Positions 1 through 6,168 of a stretch of 10,289 nucleotides of DNA are shown here, in pieces (position 1 is the first letter of the stretch; every line of letters begins with the position of its first letter). The position numbers and the translations under genes are program-made. This stretch comes from Anaerolineaceae bacterium (GTDB taxonomy: Bacteria > Chloroflexota > Anaerolineae > Anaerolineales > Anaerolineaceae), in contig JACZIY010000520.1 of the NCBI GenBank assembly GCA_014860845.1, positions 1-10,289 of the forward strand. Reading direction: 5' to 3'. A model generated the notes under the pieces. The model was given only the letters and a program-made list of their open reading frames with translations. It was not told the origin of the DNA and made no database searches.

Positions 1-414
1 GAATTCGTCTGCATCAGGGTTGAGTGCTGATGGAAAAAGACCGGTTGCCAGATAGGTGTACATGTGTTCATTGGAATATCCTGGCACCAGGTAAAAGTTT
101 CCTATTAATTGTAAATTTTCTGCTGCCATCCCTATTTCTTCCTGAATTTCCCGCATAGCACAAGCATCAGGTGGTTCATTATCCTCTACGACCCCAGCTG
201 GTAATTCTAATAATTGACTTTCAGAACCCAGCCGGTATTGGGTCACAAAATATACATCCCCATTCTTATCAATAGGCAAAATGGTGACAGAATCATTATG
301 ATCCACCAGGTCGTAATATCTTTGCTGCTGGTTTGGTAATTCTAAAAATACTTTTTGAACATTAAATGCTCGACCTTGATAGACTGATTCGCGATTAAGT
401 ATTTTAAAATCCAT
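1..414 (-). CDS. Nudix hydrolase, ADP-ribose pyrophosphatase type (partial, C-terminus outside window)
   Basis: The first 138 residues are present; the reading frame runs open to base 1. A complete Nudix box spans residues 74-96: G74, E80, then R88-E89-I90-Q91-E92-E93-I94-G95-M96, which matches Gx5Ex7REUxEExGU with every metal-binding glutamate kept. P111 lies 15 residues after the box, the spacing used to recognise ADP-ribose pyrophosphatases within the superfamily. The segment LLELPAG just before the box is also typical. The expected reaction is Mg-dependent hydrolysis of ADP-ribose to AMP and ribose 5-phosphate in the cytoplasm; substrate choice is inferred from family features only. The ATG at 412-414 is supported by GAGGAG at 422-427, seven bases upstream. 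Family members are usually about 170-190 residues, so roughly 40 are missing. It lies 72 bases downstream of the LysM gene on the same strand, with a terminator-like hairpin between them. Confidence 0.93.
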   Translation of the reverse strand, partial: MDFKILNRESVYQGRAFNVQKVFLELPNQQQRYYDLVDHNDSVTILPIDKNGDVYFVTQYRLGSESQLLELPAGVVEDNEPPDACAMREIQEEIGMAAENLQLIGNFYLVPGYSNEHMYTYLATGLFPSALNPDADEF

Positions 415-434
415 AGGAGAACTCCTCATTTAAA

Positions 435-461
435 GGATAAAGCGGGGGTAATTACACCCGC
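435..461 (-). terminator. Hairpin after the LysM lipoprotein gene, probable intrinsic terminator
   Basis: On the minus strand GCGGGTGT pairs with ACCCCCGC across an AATT loop (442-461): an 8-bp stem with one internal mismatch and a GC-rich base. TTT-A-TCC-TTT follows. It begins about 26 bases after the LysM stop codon. The U-tract is short and interrupted, so termination may be partial and some readthrough into the Nudix gene is possible. Confidence 0.5.
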
Positions 462-486
462 CGGGTATTTATAAAAATCTTTGTGG

Positions 487-1146
487 TTACGGAATATTGA
501 TTACCTGACTAGCAGTGAGTGTGTATGGATCTTCCAGGTTATTGGCGAAAATGATGTCATTGGGATCGACATCTCCAAACTGACAGGCAATTTTGTAGAT
601 TGTATCACCCGCAAGTACGTTGTAGGTGGTAGGATGTGCAATTAATGCGCGTTCGAACTCAACAGGCCAGGTGCTATCAGTTGGAATTGTTAATACCGTT
701 CCGGGTGCAACGAATCCACTTATGTTATTAATACTCACCAAATCATTAGGATTGATATTGAATCGACGGGCGAGACAATACGGGAATTCACCGTCCTGTA
801 CGGTATAAGTGGTTGGTAAACCAGGTGTGGCCGTTGGAACGACGACAGCTGTTGAGCTGGGTAATGATTTTGGTGTTTCTTCTAAAACAGCCTCAGGTGT
901 TGCCGTGGCGACCTCCTGTGCAGGTTGGCCGGCGTCCCCGCTAACCTGAGCTTCAGCTGTTTGGGTGACAGCGATGATTTCGGTTATGCGGTTGGGGTTA
1001 TTTTCAGGTCCAACAGGAAATGGAATATCCGGGGTATCTACAGCTACATCTCCACCGCCGCCTTTGGTTGCTGAGCGCGTACACCCGCCCAGAACCAGGC
1101 TCAACATCAAAATGATTAAGATCATTGGATAAACGATTTTTTTCAT
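487..1146 (-). CDS. LysM-repeat lipoprotein, two LysM domains
   Basis: This 219-residue protein has a lipoprotein signal peptide: a short KK n-region, a hydrophobic stretch over residues 4-19, and a lipobox LGGC with C22 as the lipidated cysteine. Residues 23-110 form a low-complexity linker rich in T, P, E, A and G (including TATPEA and PTATPG), as expected for an extended tether. Two LysM domains follow at about 113-155 and 174-218, each starting TTY(T/N)V and ending (L/V)xIP; the second closes the protein. LysM domains bind N-acetylglucosamine-containing glycans such as peptidoglycan, so an envelope-anchored wall- or polysaccharide-binding role is likely. There is no enzymatic domain. Each repeat has one cysteine in its first helix region (C124 and C188), which could form a disulphide. 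The ATG is supported by AGGAG at 1156-1160, nine bases upstream. The partner or substrate cannot be told from sequence. Confidence 0.9.
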   Translation of the reverse strand: MKKIVYPMILIILMLSLVLGGCTRSATKGGGGDVAVDTPDIPFPVGPENNPNRITEIIAVTQTAEAQVSGDAGQPAQEVATATPEAVLEETPKSLPSSTAVVVPTATPGLPTTYTVQDGEFPYCLARRFNINPNDLVSINNISGFVAPGTVLTIPTDSTWPVEFERALIAHPTTYNVLAGDTIYKIACQFGDVDPNDIIFANNLEDPYTLTASQVINIP

Positions 1147-1211
1147 GAGCGAGATCTCCTTCTTATAAAACCAACAAGTGGCATTACTTTAATTATTCAA
1201 ACCTTATCAAA

Positions 1212-1240
1212 ATAGTAGCATAACCGCAATATGACGTCAA
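1212..1240 (-). promoter_or_regulatory. Sigma-70-type promoter of the LysM lipoprotein gene
   Basis: Reading the minus strand, TTGACG (1235-1240) is followed after exactly 17 bases by TACTAT (1212-1217). Both boxes match the consensus in five of six positions. Transcription would start near 1205, leaving a 5' leader of about 60 bases before the ATG at 1146. No other signal was seen in that leader apart from the Shine-Dalgarno sequence. Confidence 0.65.
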
Positions 1241-1317
1241 GTTAGAAGGGATGCAGGTTAATGAAAGAAAAAAATACTGATTTAACGCTTTTTAGGATAA
1301 ATCAAAGGAGAAAAATC

Positions 1318-1350
1318 ATGATCTGTCATGACGTTTATAGCTACATTTAA
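1318..1350 (+). CDS. Possible 10-codon small ORF with strong ribosome binding site
   Basis: A textbook Shine-Dalgarno sequence, AAAGGAG (1304-1310), sits seven bases before an ATG that opens a 10-codon frame reading MICHDVYSYI and ending in TAA. The ribosome site is as good as any in the window. The peptide is too short for coding statistics, resembles nothing I recognise, and no convincing promoter precedes it. No plus-strand gene follows that it could regulate as a leader peptide. The heptamer CTCCTTT at 1421-1427 is a perfect complement of its AAAGGAG, so the candidate RNA downstream could mask it. This may be chance. Confidence 0.2.
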   Translation: MICHDVYSYI

Positions 1351-1364
1351 AAATCTGACCGCGG

Positions 1365-1370
1365 TATAGT
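1365..1370 (+). promoter_or_regulatory. Possible -10 box of the candidate small RNA
   Basis: TATAGT matches the -10 consensus in five of six positions and would start transcription near 1376-1377, just where the first hairpin of the candidate RNA begins. The region 16-18 bases upstream (around TACATT, 1342-1347) is a poor -35 box and there is no TGn extension, so the promoter is weak on sequence or needs an activator. Confidence 0.3.
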
Positions 1371-1375
1371 TAAAA

Positions 1376-1478
1376 GTGGAGACGAAAGAAATTTATTAAA
1401 CAACATTTCGTCACTGTCTCCTCCTTTGGCAAAACCTCTGCTATCTCTCCTCACCGCCCTTAGCAGAGGTTTTATTTT
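1376..1478 (+). ncRNA. Candidate small RNA with C/U-rich anti-Shine-Dalgarno segments
   Basis: This stretch between the LysM gene and the sensor-kinase operon has three ordered elements on the plus strand. First is a 5' hairpin: GACGAAA (1381-1387) pairs perfectly with TTTCGTC (1406-1412). Alternatively GGAGAC (1378-1383) pairs with GTCTCC (1416-1421); the two pairings exclude each other. Second is a probably single-stranded pyrimidine run, TCTCCTCCTTT (1417-1427), which contains CCTCCTTT, the anti-Shine-Dalgarno sequence of 16S rRNA. Third is a 13-bp perfect terminator stem with a 17-base C/U-rich loop and a TTTTATTTT tail. That order (hairpin, C-rich open region, terminator with C-rich loop) recalls bacterial base-pairing RNAs that block ribosome binding sites, such as the UCCC-motif RNAs of firmicutes. 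The assignment rests on structure only. It could instead be nothing more than the 3' end of the converging kinase operon. Confidence 0.35.
1431..1478. terminator. Strong hairpin terminator between the small-RNA region and the kinase operon
   Basis: AAAACCTCTGCTA (1431-1443) and TAGCAGAGGTTTT (1461-1473) form a perfect 13-bp stem around the 17-base loop 1444-1460. On the plus strand the stem is followed by ATTTT, giving a TTTTATTTT tract. On the minus strand it is followed by only TTTT and then GCC. It therefore looks better suited to ending a plus-strand transcript, but lies 8 bases past the kinase stop codon and may also serve that operon as a bidirectional terminator. Confidence 0.75.
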
Positions 1479-1481
1479 AAC

Positions 1482-3413
1482 TTACTCAGAAATTGGAAAA
1501 ACAACTGTAAATGTGGATCCTTGTCCTATTGTCGAATCAACCCAAATACGCCCCTGATGACTTTCAACAATTGATTTAACGATTGCCAATCCCAATCCAC
1601 TTCCCGGTATCTCCGTTCCAATCACGTTTCCAGAGCGGTAGAATTTATCAAAAATGTAGGGTAAATCCACGGCAGGAATTCCAAAACCCTGGTCGGCAAT
1701 CTGGAGGATCAATTGATTCTCTTTCTCTTTGAGATTAACCGAGATGTTTGTATCTGGATTGGAATATTTGATAGCGTTGGTCAGAAGATTATTTAATAAT
1801 TGCCGCATTTGGATGGGACTGGCAAAAATCATCCCGCTTGAATCCGGTACATCGATTTTTAAGCGCATGTTTGACTGCAGGAATTTTGGATTTAATTCGT
1901 CGATGGCTTGATGGATAAATACACTCAGGTCTAATAGCTCTTTGCGTGTATCAAATCCAGCCTCAATTCTGCCGAGATTGAGCAGATCATCCACCAGAGT
2001 GGTGATATTATGGACAGAAAATTGGATGCGATCCAGGAAATTTTTTTGAAGTTCCTGAACGGGTCCAGCTCTTTCAACCAGGTCAACGTATCCTAAAATT
2101 GCCGTGAGTGGTGATCGAAGATCATGAGACACCGTGCTGACGAAATCACTCTTAATGCGATCCATCTTTTTCAGATACGTAATATCATGCAAGGTAATGG
2201 CATATCCGATATTTGTTATTTTTGACAGATGAGCACTGAAGACACGTTCATCATCCGAGTTGATTTCAGCCGACTTTCCCAGATAAGTTTCAAATTTCTT
2301 GATGATTTCCAGTAATTCTGTGTCAATAGGATACATCTGTATGGGTGAACCTACCAAATGCTCTCCATTGACTCGTAAAACGGTTTTTGCGATTTCATTA
2401 ATGACCAGGATGCGAAAATCATTATCCAGAACCAGAACACCATCTTCAATCTGATTAATGATTGTCTCTAATTTTGATCTTTCAGTTACCATCTCTGAAA
2501 AAATACGTGAATTTTCGATGGCAATGACAGCATATTCCGCCATGGTGGTCAGCAGACTGATATCTCTTTGTGAAAACACCATTCTTTTGTTGCGGTTGTC
2601 AACCCCCAACACACCAATAATCTGCTCTTTCAGTTTCAGAGGGATATAAACCAGACTGTGTACCAGGTAGGAGGTTTTTATTTTTTGCGGCGTATTATCG
2701 TCGAAAATGACTACCTTGCCATGTTGAACCACGGAACCAATCAACGAATCATTCACGGGTAATCGAAAGGTTGAGACAAAGTCTTCATTGAAATTCCGTG
2801 AAGCACGCATATATAATTCGCCAGTTTTTTCGTCGATCAGCAATAAACTGCCCTCTTCTGCTCCGGTTAGTTCAACGGCAGCTTCAACAATCATACGTAA
2901 GACCACATCAACATCCAGACTACTGGTGACCATGCGAGCTAAATCGGTAAGCGTTTCCAGGTCGTTTACTCTAGCCTGTAGCTGTTGGGTTGCCCGACGT
3001 GATTCTAATAAGACATAATTTCGTAATGTTTGACTTCGGGATAAATTTGCTTGAATTGAATTTTGAATATCTTCTTTTGTCAATGGTGTAGACAGATAAT
3101 CATTAATTCCTAATCGCAAAGCTTGTTTAAGGGTCTGATGTTTTTCGCTAATGGTGTAAAGAATTATTGGAAGTAAAGGGTATTTCTGCCGAATACTTTT
3201 TACCCAGTTGAATTCGTTCTGGGTAGCGATGTTTTCATTAATGATCACCAATGAAGGAATATTTACAGAAAAGTATTGCTGCGCATTCTCTAAGCTTTCA
3301 CTAACCAATGCTGCAAAACCCATTGATTGAATAATTTGATAAAGAAGCCGATTCGTTTGAATCTCGGCATTAATAATTAATATTTTTTGAAGAGGTTTAT
3401 TGTCAGTAGTCAT
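1482..3413 (-). CDS. Cytoplasmic sensor histidine kinase: pseudo-receiver, GAF, PAS, HisKA, HATPase
   Basis: The protein has 643 residues and no membrane segment. In order: a receiver-like domain (about 10-125), a short coiled linker, a GAF domain (about 150-303), a PAS domain (about 313-413), a HisKA dimerisation domain (about 416-487) and an HATPase domain (about 525-641). The kinase core is intact. The H-box is SHDLRSPLTAI with phospho-acceptor H430; the N-box has N546, the G1 box is DQGFGIP (D574), the F-box FDKFY (588-592) and the G2 box GSGLGLA (604-610). The receiver-like domain is not: the acidic pair is N15-A16, the phospho-acceptor position is N59, and the conserved Lys is T109. It should autophosphorylate on His in response to a ligand sensed by GAF or PAS; the signal is unknown. 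No response regulator with an intact receiver is present here. It starts 9 bases after the preceding gene with no visible Shine-Dalgarno sequence, so translational coupling is likely. Confidence 0.93.
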   Translation of the reverse strand: MTTDNKPLQKILIINAEIQTNRLLYQIIQSMGFAALVSESLENAQQYFSVNIPSLVIINENIATQNEFNWVKSIRQKYPLLPIILYTISEKHQTLKQALRLGINDYLSTPLTKEDIQNSIQANLSRSQTLRNYVLLESRRATQQLQARVNDLETLTDLARMVTSSLDVDVVLRMIVEAAVELTGAEEGSLLLIDEKTGELYMRASRNFNEDFVSTFRLPVNDSLIGSVVQHGKVVIFDDNTPQKIKTSYLVHSLVYIPLKLKEQIIGVLGVDNRNKRMVFSQRDISLLTTMAEYAVIAIENSRIFSEMVTERSKLETIINQIEDGVLVLDNDFRILVINEIAKTVLRVNGEHLVGSPIQMYPIDTELLEIIKKFETYLGKSAEINSDDERVFSAHLSKITNIGYAITLHDITYLKKMDRIKSDFVSTVSHDLRSPLTAILGYVDLVERAGPVQELQKNFLDRIQFSVHNITTLVDDLLNLGRIEAGFDTRKELLDLSVFIHQAIDELNPKFLQSNMRLKIDVPDSSGMIFASPIQMRQLLNNLLTNAIKYSNPDTNISVNLKEKENQLILQIADQGFGIPAVDLPYIFDKFYRSGNVIGTEIPGSGLGLAIVKSIVESHQGRIWVDSTIGQGSTFTVVFPISE

Positions 3414-3422
3414 TGATTTTTA

Positions 3423-5078
3423 TTATTCAGCAATAAGTAAAGTTAAATGGAATGTAGTGCCATACTCTGGAAGATCTTCCACCCAGATTCTGCCGCCATA
3501 TTGGGAAATTATTTTTTGAATCAGATTGAGGCTAATTCCAATCCCACCGAACCGAATTTTATCTTGTTTTTCGAAATGATTTTGAATAGAAAGGAGTTGT
3601 TTTTTGGTATGGTCCGGGATTTTTCCTGTATTACTGATGGATAAAATAGCTTTGGTACCGGTATCCTGGTTGATTTTAATGAATATCTCTCCATTTCCTT
3701 CACAAAATTGAATAGCATTCGTCAAAATTCCGTTTAGCGTTTCATACATATGATTGGGATCTGCTGCAATGTTGAGTGAATTTATTAGATTCTCTTTCCG
3801 GATTGTAAGTTGATGGTATTGGATGATGGGTTGAAAACGTTCGTAAAGGTCATTTACCATCAAAACCAGATCAATTTTTTGGTTCTGATTTGTTTTCATG
3901 GAAAATGGGTCAGCATGTAACAGTGATGACAGGTTCAGAAATTCGTGCATAAATTTATCAAAGGATTCGAGATGCTTTTTGGATGTTTCCTGGTCATTTG
4001 ATTCAAAAGACTGTTGCAGTTCCTTCCATGCATTCTGACCATCAGAAAGCATGTTATCCAGATTATTTTTGGTTTTGAATAATAGCTCATTATTGATTTG
4101 TTCATTTAATTGTGAATGATTTATTAGACTCGATAATGCCTGTTCCCGTGCTTCATAGGATCGGAATAATCTGGCATTCACAAACGATATGGAAGCATAA
4201 TCGGTTACTGCTTCCAACAAACGTTGTTCACTTTGCGAAAATGGATCTGGTCGTTTTCGCATCAATACCAATAATCCCATCACCTGCCGCTGGATTTTTA
4301 TTGGGACAATGATAATAGATTCCCCCAATACCTTGACCTTGAACCGTTTGATCGGCTCACCAGATATGTTGAGGGTTTCACCTGAGATTGCTACCAGCTG
4401 ACTGATGCCATCATCCCAGACTTTATGCATTTTAGACATGAAGATATCTGGCAAATTGTATTGTGAAACTAATAAAAAGTTCTTGCCTTTCTCTTCCTGT
4501 CTCATTAAAAACCAACCCAGATCTGATTGGCTTACCTGAGCAGAAATTTGCAGGATTTTATCAAACAAAATTTTATGATTTGTAATGGAGGTTACTGCTT
4601 TGCCAATGGAAAAAATAGCAGTTAATTCTTTTACTCGTTGCTGAAGTTGCTGGTTGGTGATTTGTAACCGGTTTTCCAGGTTTATGTGGTCGCGCCGATC
4701 ATGAACCTGTTTTAATAACCGTTCGACCACCAAAACGACTTCAGTATCTCTGATCGGCCAGGTGATGTAATCTGCTGCGCCAAGCCTAAACGCCTGAATG
4801 ATGTCTGCTTCGTGACCTGCGCTTGCTAACATGATGGTTGGCGGTGTGATGCCATGCGAGGAAAGTGCAATCAGTAAGTCTTTTCCACTTAATCCCGGTA
4901 AATTTAGGTTTGAAATGATCAGATCAGGGTTTATTTGAACTGCTTTATTAATTGCACTACTGGCATCCGCAACCTGAAATACCTGATAGTCTGTAGAAGC
5001 TAATGCCTGATTTGCCAGGAAATCACTGATTTCTGGATTATTTTCAACGATTAGGATGCGATCTTTGATGGATTTCAT
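3423..5078 (-). CDS. Degenerate sensor kinase: pseudo-receiver, GAF, pseudo-HATPase, no H-box
   Basis: This 551-residue soluble protein mirrors its downstream neighbour in layout but has lost the catalytic marks. A receiver-like domain (about 7-125) has E12-N13 at the acidic pair, N57 where the phospho-acceptor Asp belongs (ISNLNLPG) and W107 in place of the conserved Lys (YITWP). A GAF domain covers about 150-303. Residues 305-395 are helical and should hold the dimerisation helices, but no HE-x-R/HD-x-R H-box is present. The HATPase fold (about 400-549) keeps an N-box (N454) and a G2 box (GGIGISL, 511-517). Its G1 box reads SNTGKIP, with N483 replacing the nucleotide-binding Asp and the second glycine missing. 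It is probably a pseudokinase that senses through GAF and modulates the adjacent kinase, perhaps by heterodimerising; that role is inference. The ATG at 5076-5078 has only a weak ribosome site, and gives the expected REC N-terminus (MKSIKDRILIVENN). Confidence 0.85.
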   Translation of the reverse strand: MKSIKDRILIVENNPEISDFLANQALASTDYQVFQVADASSAINKAVQINPDLIISNLNLPGLSGKDLLIALSSHGITPPTIMLASAGHEADIIQAFRLGAADYITWPIRDTEVVLVVERLLKQVHDRRDHINLENRLQITNQQLQQRVKELTAIFSIGKAVTSITNHKILFDKILQISAQVSQSDLGWFLMRQEEKGKNFLLVSQYNLPDIFMSKMHKVWDDGISQLVAISGETLNISGEPIKRFKVKVLGESIIIVPIKIQRQVMGLLVLMRKRPDPFSQSEQRLLEAVTDYASISFVNARLFRSYEAREQALSSLINHSQLNEQINNELLFKTKNNLDNMLSDGQNAWKELQQSFESNDQETSKKHLESFDKFMHEFLNLSSLLHADPFSMKTNQNQKIDLVLMVNDLYERFQPIIQYHQLTIRKENLINSLNIAADPNHMYETLNGILTNAIQFCEGNGEIFIKINQDTGTKAILSISNTGKIPDHTKKQLLSIQNHFEKQDKIRFGGIGISLNLIQKIISQYGGRIWVEDLPEYGTTFHLTLLIAE

Positions 5079-5125
5079 AAGATTATCTTAGCATGATTTT
5101 TTTCTTTCTTTACAAGGATTTGGTC

Positions 5126-5154
5126 TTGAATTTAAAATATAAGTTTTGTATAAG
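5126..5154 (+). promoter_or_regulatory. Possible upstream promoter of the dnaJ operon
   Basis: TTGAAT (5126-5131) and TATAAG (5149-5154) are separated by 17 bases; the two boxes match the consensus in four and five positions. A transcript from here would start near 5161 and carry a leader of about 45 bases. It lies inside the AT-rich divergent region and may be a chance match; the nearer promoter is better placed. Confidence 0.3.
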
Positions 5155-5176
5155 AGTTTTCTAGTTTACTTGACAA
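5147..5176 (-). promoter_or_regulatory. Probable promoter of the sensor-kinase operon
   Basis: On the minus strand TTGTCA (5171-5176, five of six) is followed after 18 bases by TATACA (5147-5152, four of six). A start near 5140 would give a leader of about 60 bases. Its -35 box overlaps the -35 box of the dnaJ promoter almost completely on the opposite strand, so polymerase binding at one should exclude the other. An A-rich stretch follows before the ATG. Confidence 0.4.
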
Positions 5177-5199
5177 TGGAACATGGTTCAGCATAATAT
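5170..5199 (+). promoter_or_regulatory. Promoter of the dnaJ-htrA-baeRF operon, abutting the start codon
   Basis: A perfect TTGACA (5170-5175) is followed by CATAAT (5192-5197, spacer 16) or, in another register, TAATAT (5194-5199, spacer 18). Transcription would start at about 5204-5207, on or within two bases of the dnaJ ATG at 5206. The message would then have essentially no leader. The GAAGG at 5200-5204 is only one base from the ATG, too close to act as a normal ribosome site. Confidence 0.6.
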
Positions 5200-5205
5200 G
5201 AAGGT

Positions 5206-6135
5206 ATGGAATATAAAGATTATTATAAAACACTGGGTGTCAAACGAAATGCTTCTGAGGATGAAATCAAACAGGCTTACCGAAAACTTGCCATGAAATT
5301 TCATCCAGATCGTAACCCCGGGAACAAAGAAGCTGAAGATAAATTTAAAGATATAAATGAGGCCAATGAAGTATTAAGCGATCCTAAAAAGAGAGCCAGG
5401 TATGATCAATTAGGCGAATCTTATCAACAATGGCAACAACGAGGTGGTAACGCGAACAACTTCAATTGGGATGATTGGTTTGCACAATCTCCAAGAGGTG
5501 GAACTCGTGTAGATGTAGGTGATTTTAGTGATATGTTTGGTGGCAGTGGTGGTTTCTCCGACTTTTTTAGCGCGATATTTGCAGGCGTGCAAGGATATCC
5601 TGGCAGTGGGAGATCTTCAAGCTCCCGAAGAACAGACCCTCAACGACCGAGAATTTTGGAACAACCTGTCAGAATTTCATTCTTAGAAGCGTTTGAAGGA
5701 ACAATCCGAATTCTTCAATTTGATGACAAGAAGATTGAGGTAAAAATCCCACCTGGTGCAAAAACTGGCACCAAGGTGCGTGTTTCGGGGGTTGGTCCAA
5801 ACCGCTCCGATATTCATCTTCTTGTTGAAGTAGATAAAGAGTCACGATTTGAGCGTAAAGGTGATGATATTTACACCGAAGTTACCGTCGATCTTTATAC
5901 AGCCATACTGGGTGGGCAGGTAAAAGTTGCTACACTTAAAGGAGATGTGCTCTTGAGCATTCCACCAGAAACTCAATCTGGAAAAACGTTTCGATTGTCT
6001 GGTAGAGGGATGCCATTATTAAGGAAGCCAAATCAATTTGGTGATTTATACGCAAGAGTGAAAATTTCGGTGCCAACAATGATCTCTGCTGAAGAGAGAA
6101 AGCTTTTTGAACAGTTGCGTGAGATGAGAAAGTAA
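5206..6135 (+). CDS. Class B (type II) DnaJ co-chaperone, CbpA-like
   Basis: The 309-residue protein has a J-domain at about 5-68 with the Hsp70-stimulating HPD motif at H33-P34-D35 and the helix IV sequence [15 protein letters not shown]-rich region follows (about 79-140, with repeated GG and [13 protein letters not shown]). The tandem beta-sandwich peptide-binding domains I and II occupy about 150-290. The CxxCxGxG zinc-finger repeats of true DnaJ are absent, which makes this a class B protein of the CbpA kind, as does its length. It should deliver unfolded clients to DnaK and stimulate its ATPase in the cytoplasm. The start [12 protein letters not shown] matches the family exactly, so it is firm even though no usable Shine-Dalgarno sequence precedes it. 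It is first of three plus-strand genes; no dnaK or grpE is in the window. Confidence 0.95.
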   Translation: MEYKDYYKTLGVKRNASEDEIKQAYRKLAMKFHPDRNPGNKEAEDKFKDINEANEVLSDPKKRARYDQLGESYQQWQQRGGNANNFNWDDWFAQSPRGGTRVDVGDFSDMFGGSGGFSDFFSAIFAGVQGYPGSGRSSSSRRTDPQRPRILEQPVRISFLEAFEGTIRILQFDDKKIEVKIPPGAKTGTKVRVSGVGPNRSDIHLLVEVDKESRFERKGDDIYTEVTVDLYTAILGGQVKVATLKGDVLLSIPPETQSGKTFRLSGRGMPLLRKPNQFGDLYARVKISVPTMISAEERKLFEQLREMRK

Positions 6136-6168
6136 AAAAATTGGATCTCATATTGAGAGGTTGAGAAA

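Noticed and set aside
415..426. Perfect palindrome AGGAGAACTCCT overlapping the ribosome site of the Nudix gene.
   Set aside because: Only two bases separate the arms, so no RNA hairpin forms, and half of it is simply the Shine-Dalgarno sequence. An operator is possible but unsupported by a second copy.
1316..1331. Two TCATGA hexamers four bases apart (1317-1322 and 1326-1331), as in a repeat operator.
   Set aside because: The hexamer is short and self-complementary, one copy contains the small-ORF start codon, and there is no further copy near a promoter here.
1347..1406. A 19-codon minus-strand ORF with AAAGGAGG upstream, past the kinase operon terminator.
   Set aside because: The purine run is 11-13 bases from the ATG, longer than usual, and it lies beyond the hairpin expected to stop the kinase transcript. 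The peptide has no recognisable feature.
6145..6157. TCTCA-TAT-TGAGA inverted repeat between dnaJ and htrA.
   Set aside because: Five base pairs with a three-base loop and no T-run is too weak for a terminator or regulatory stem, and it overlaps the htrA ribosome site region.
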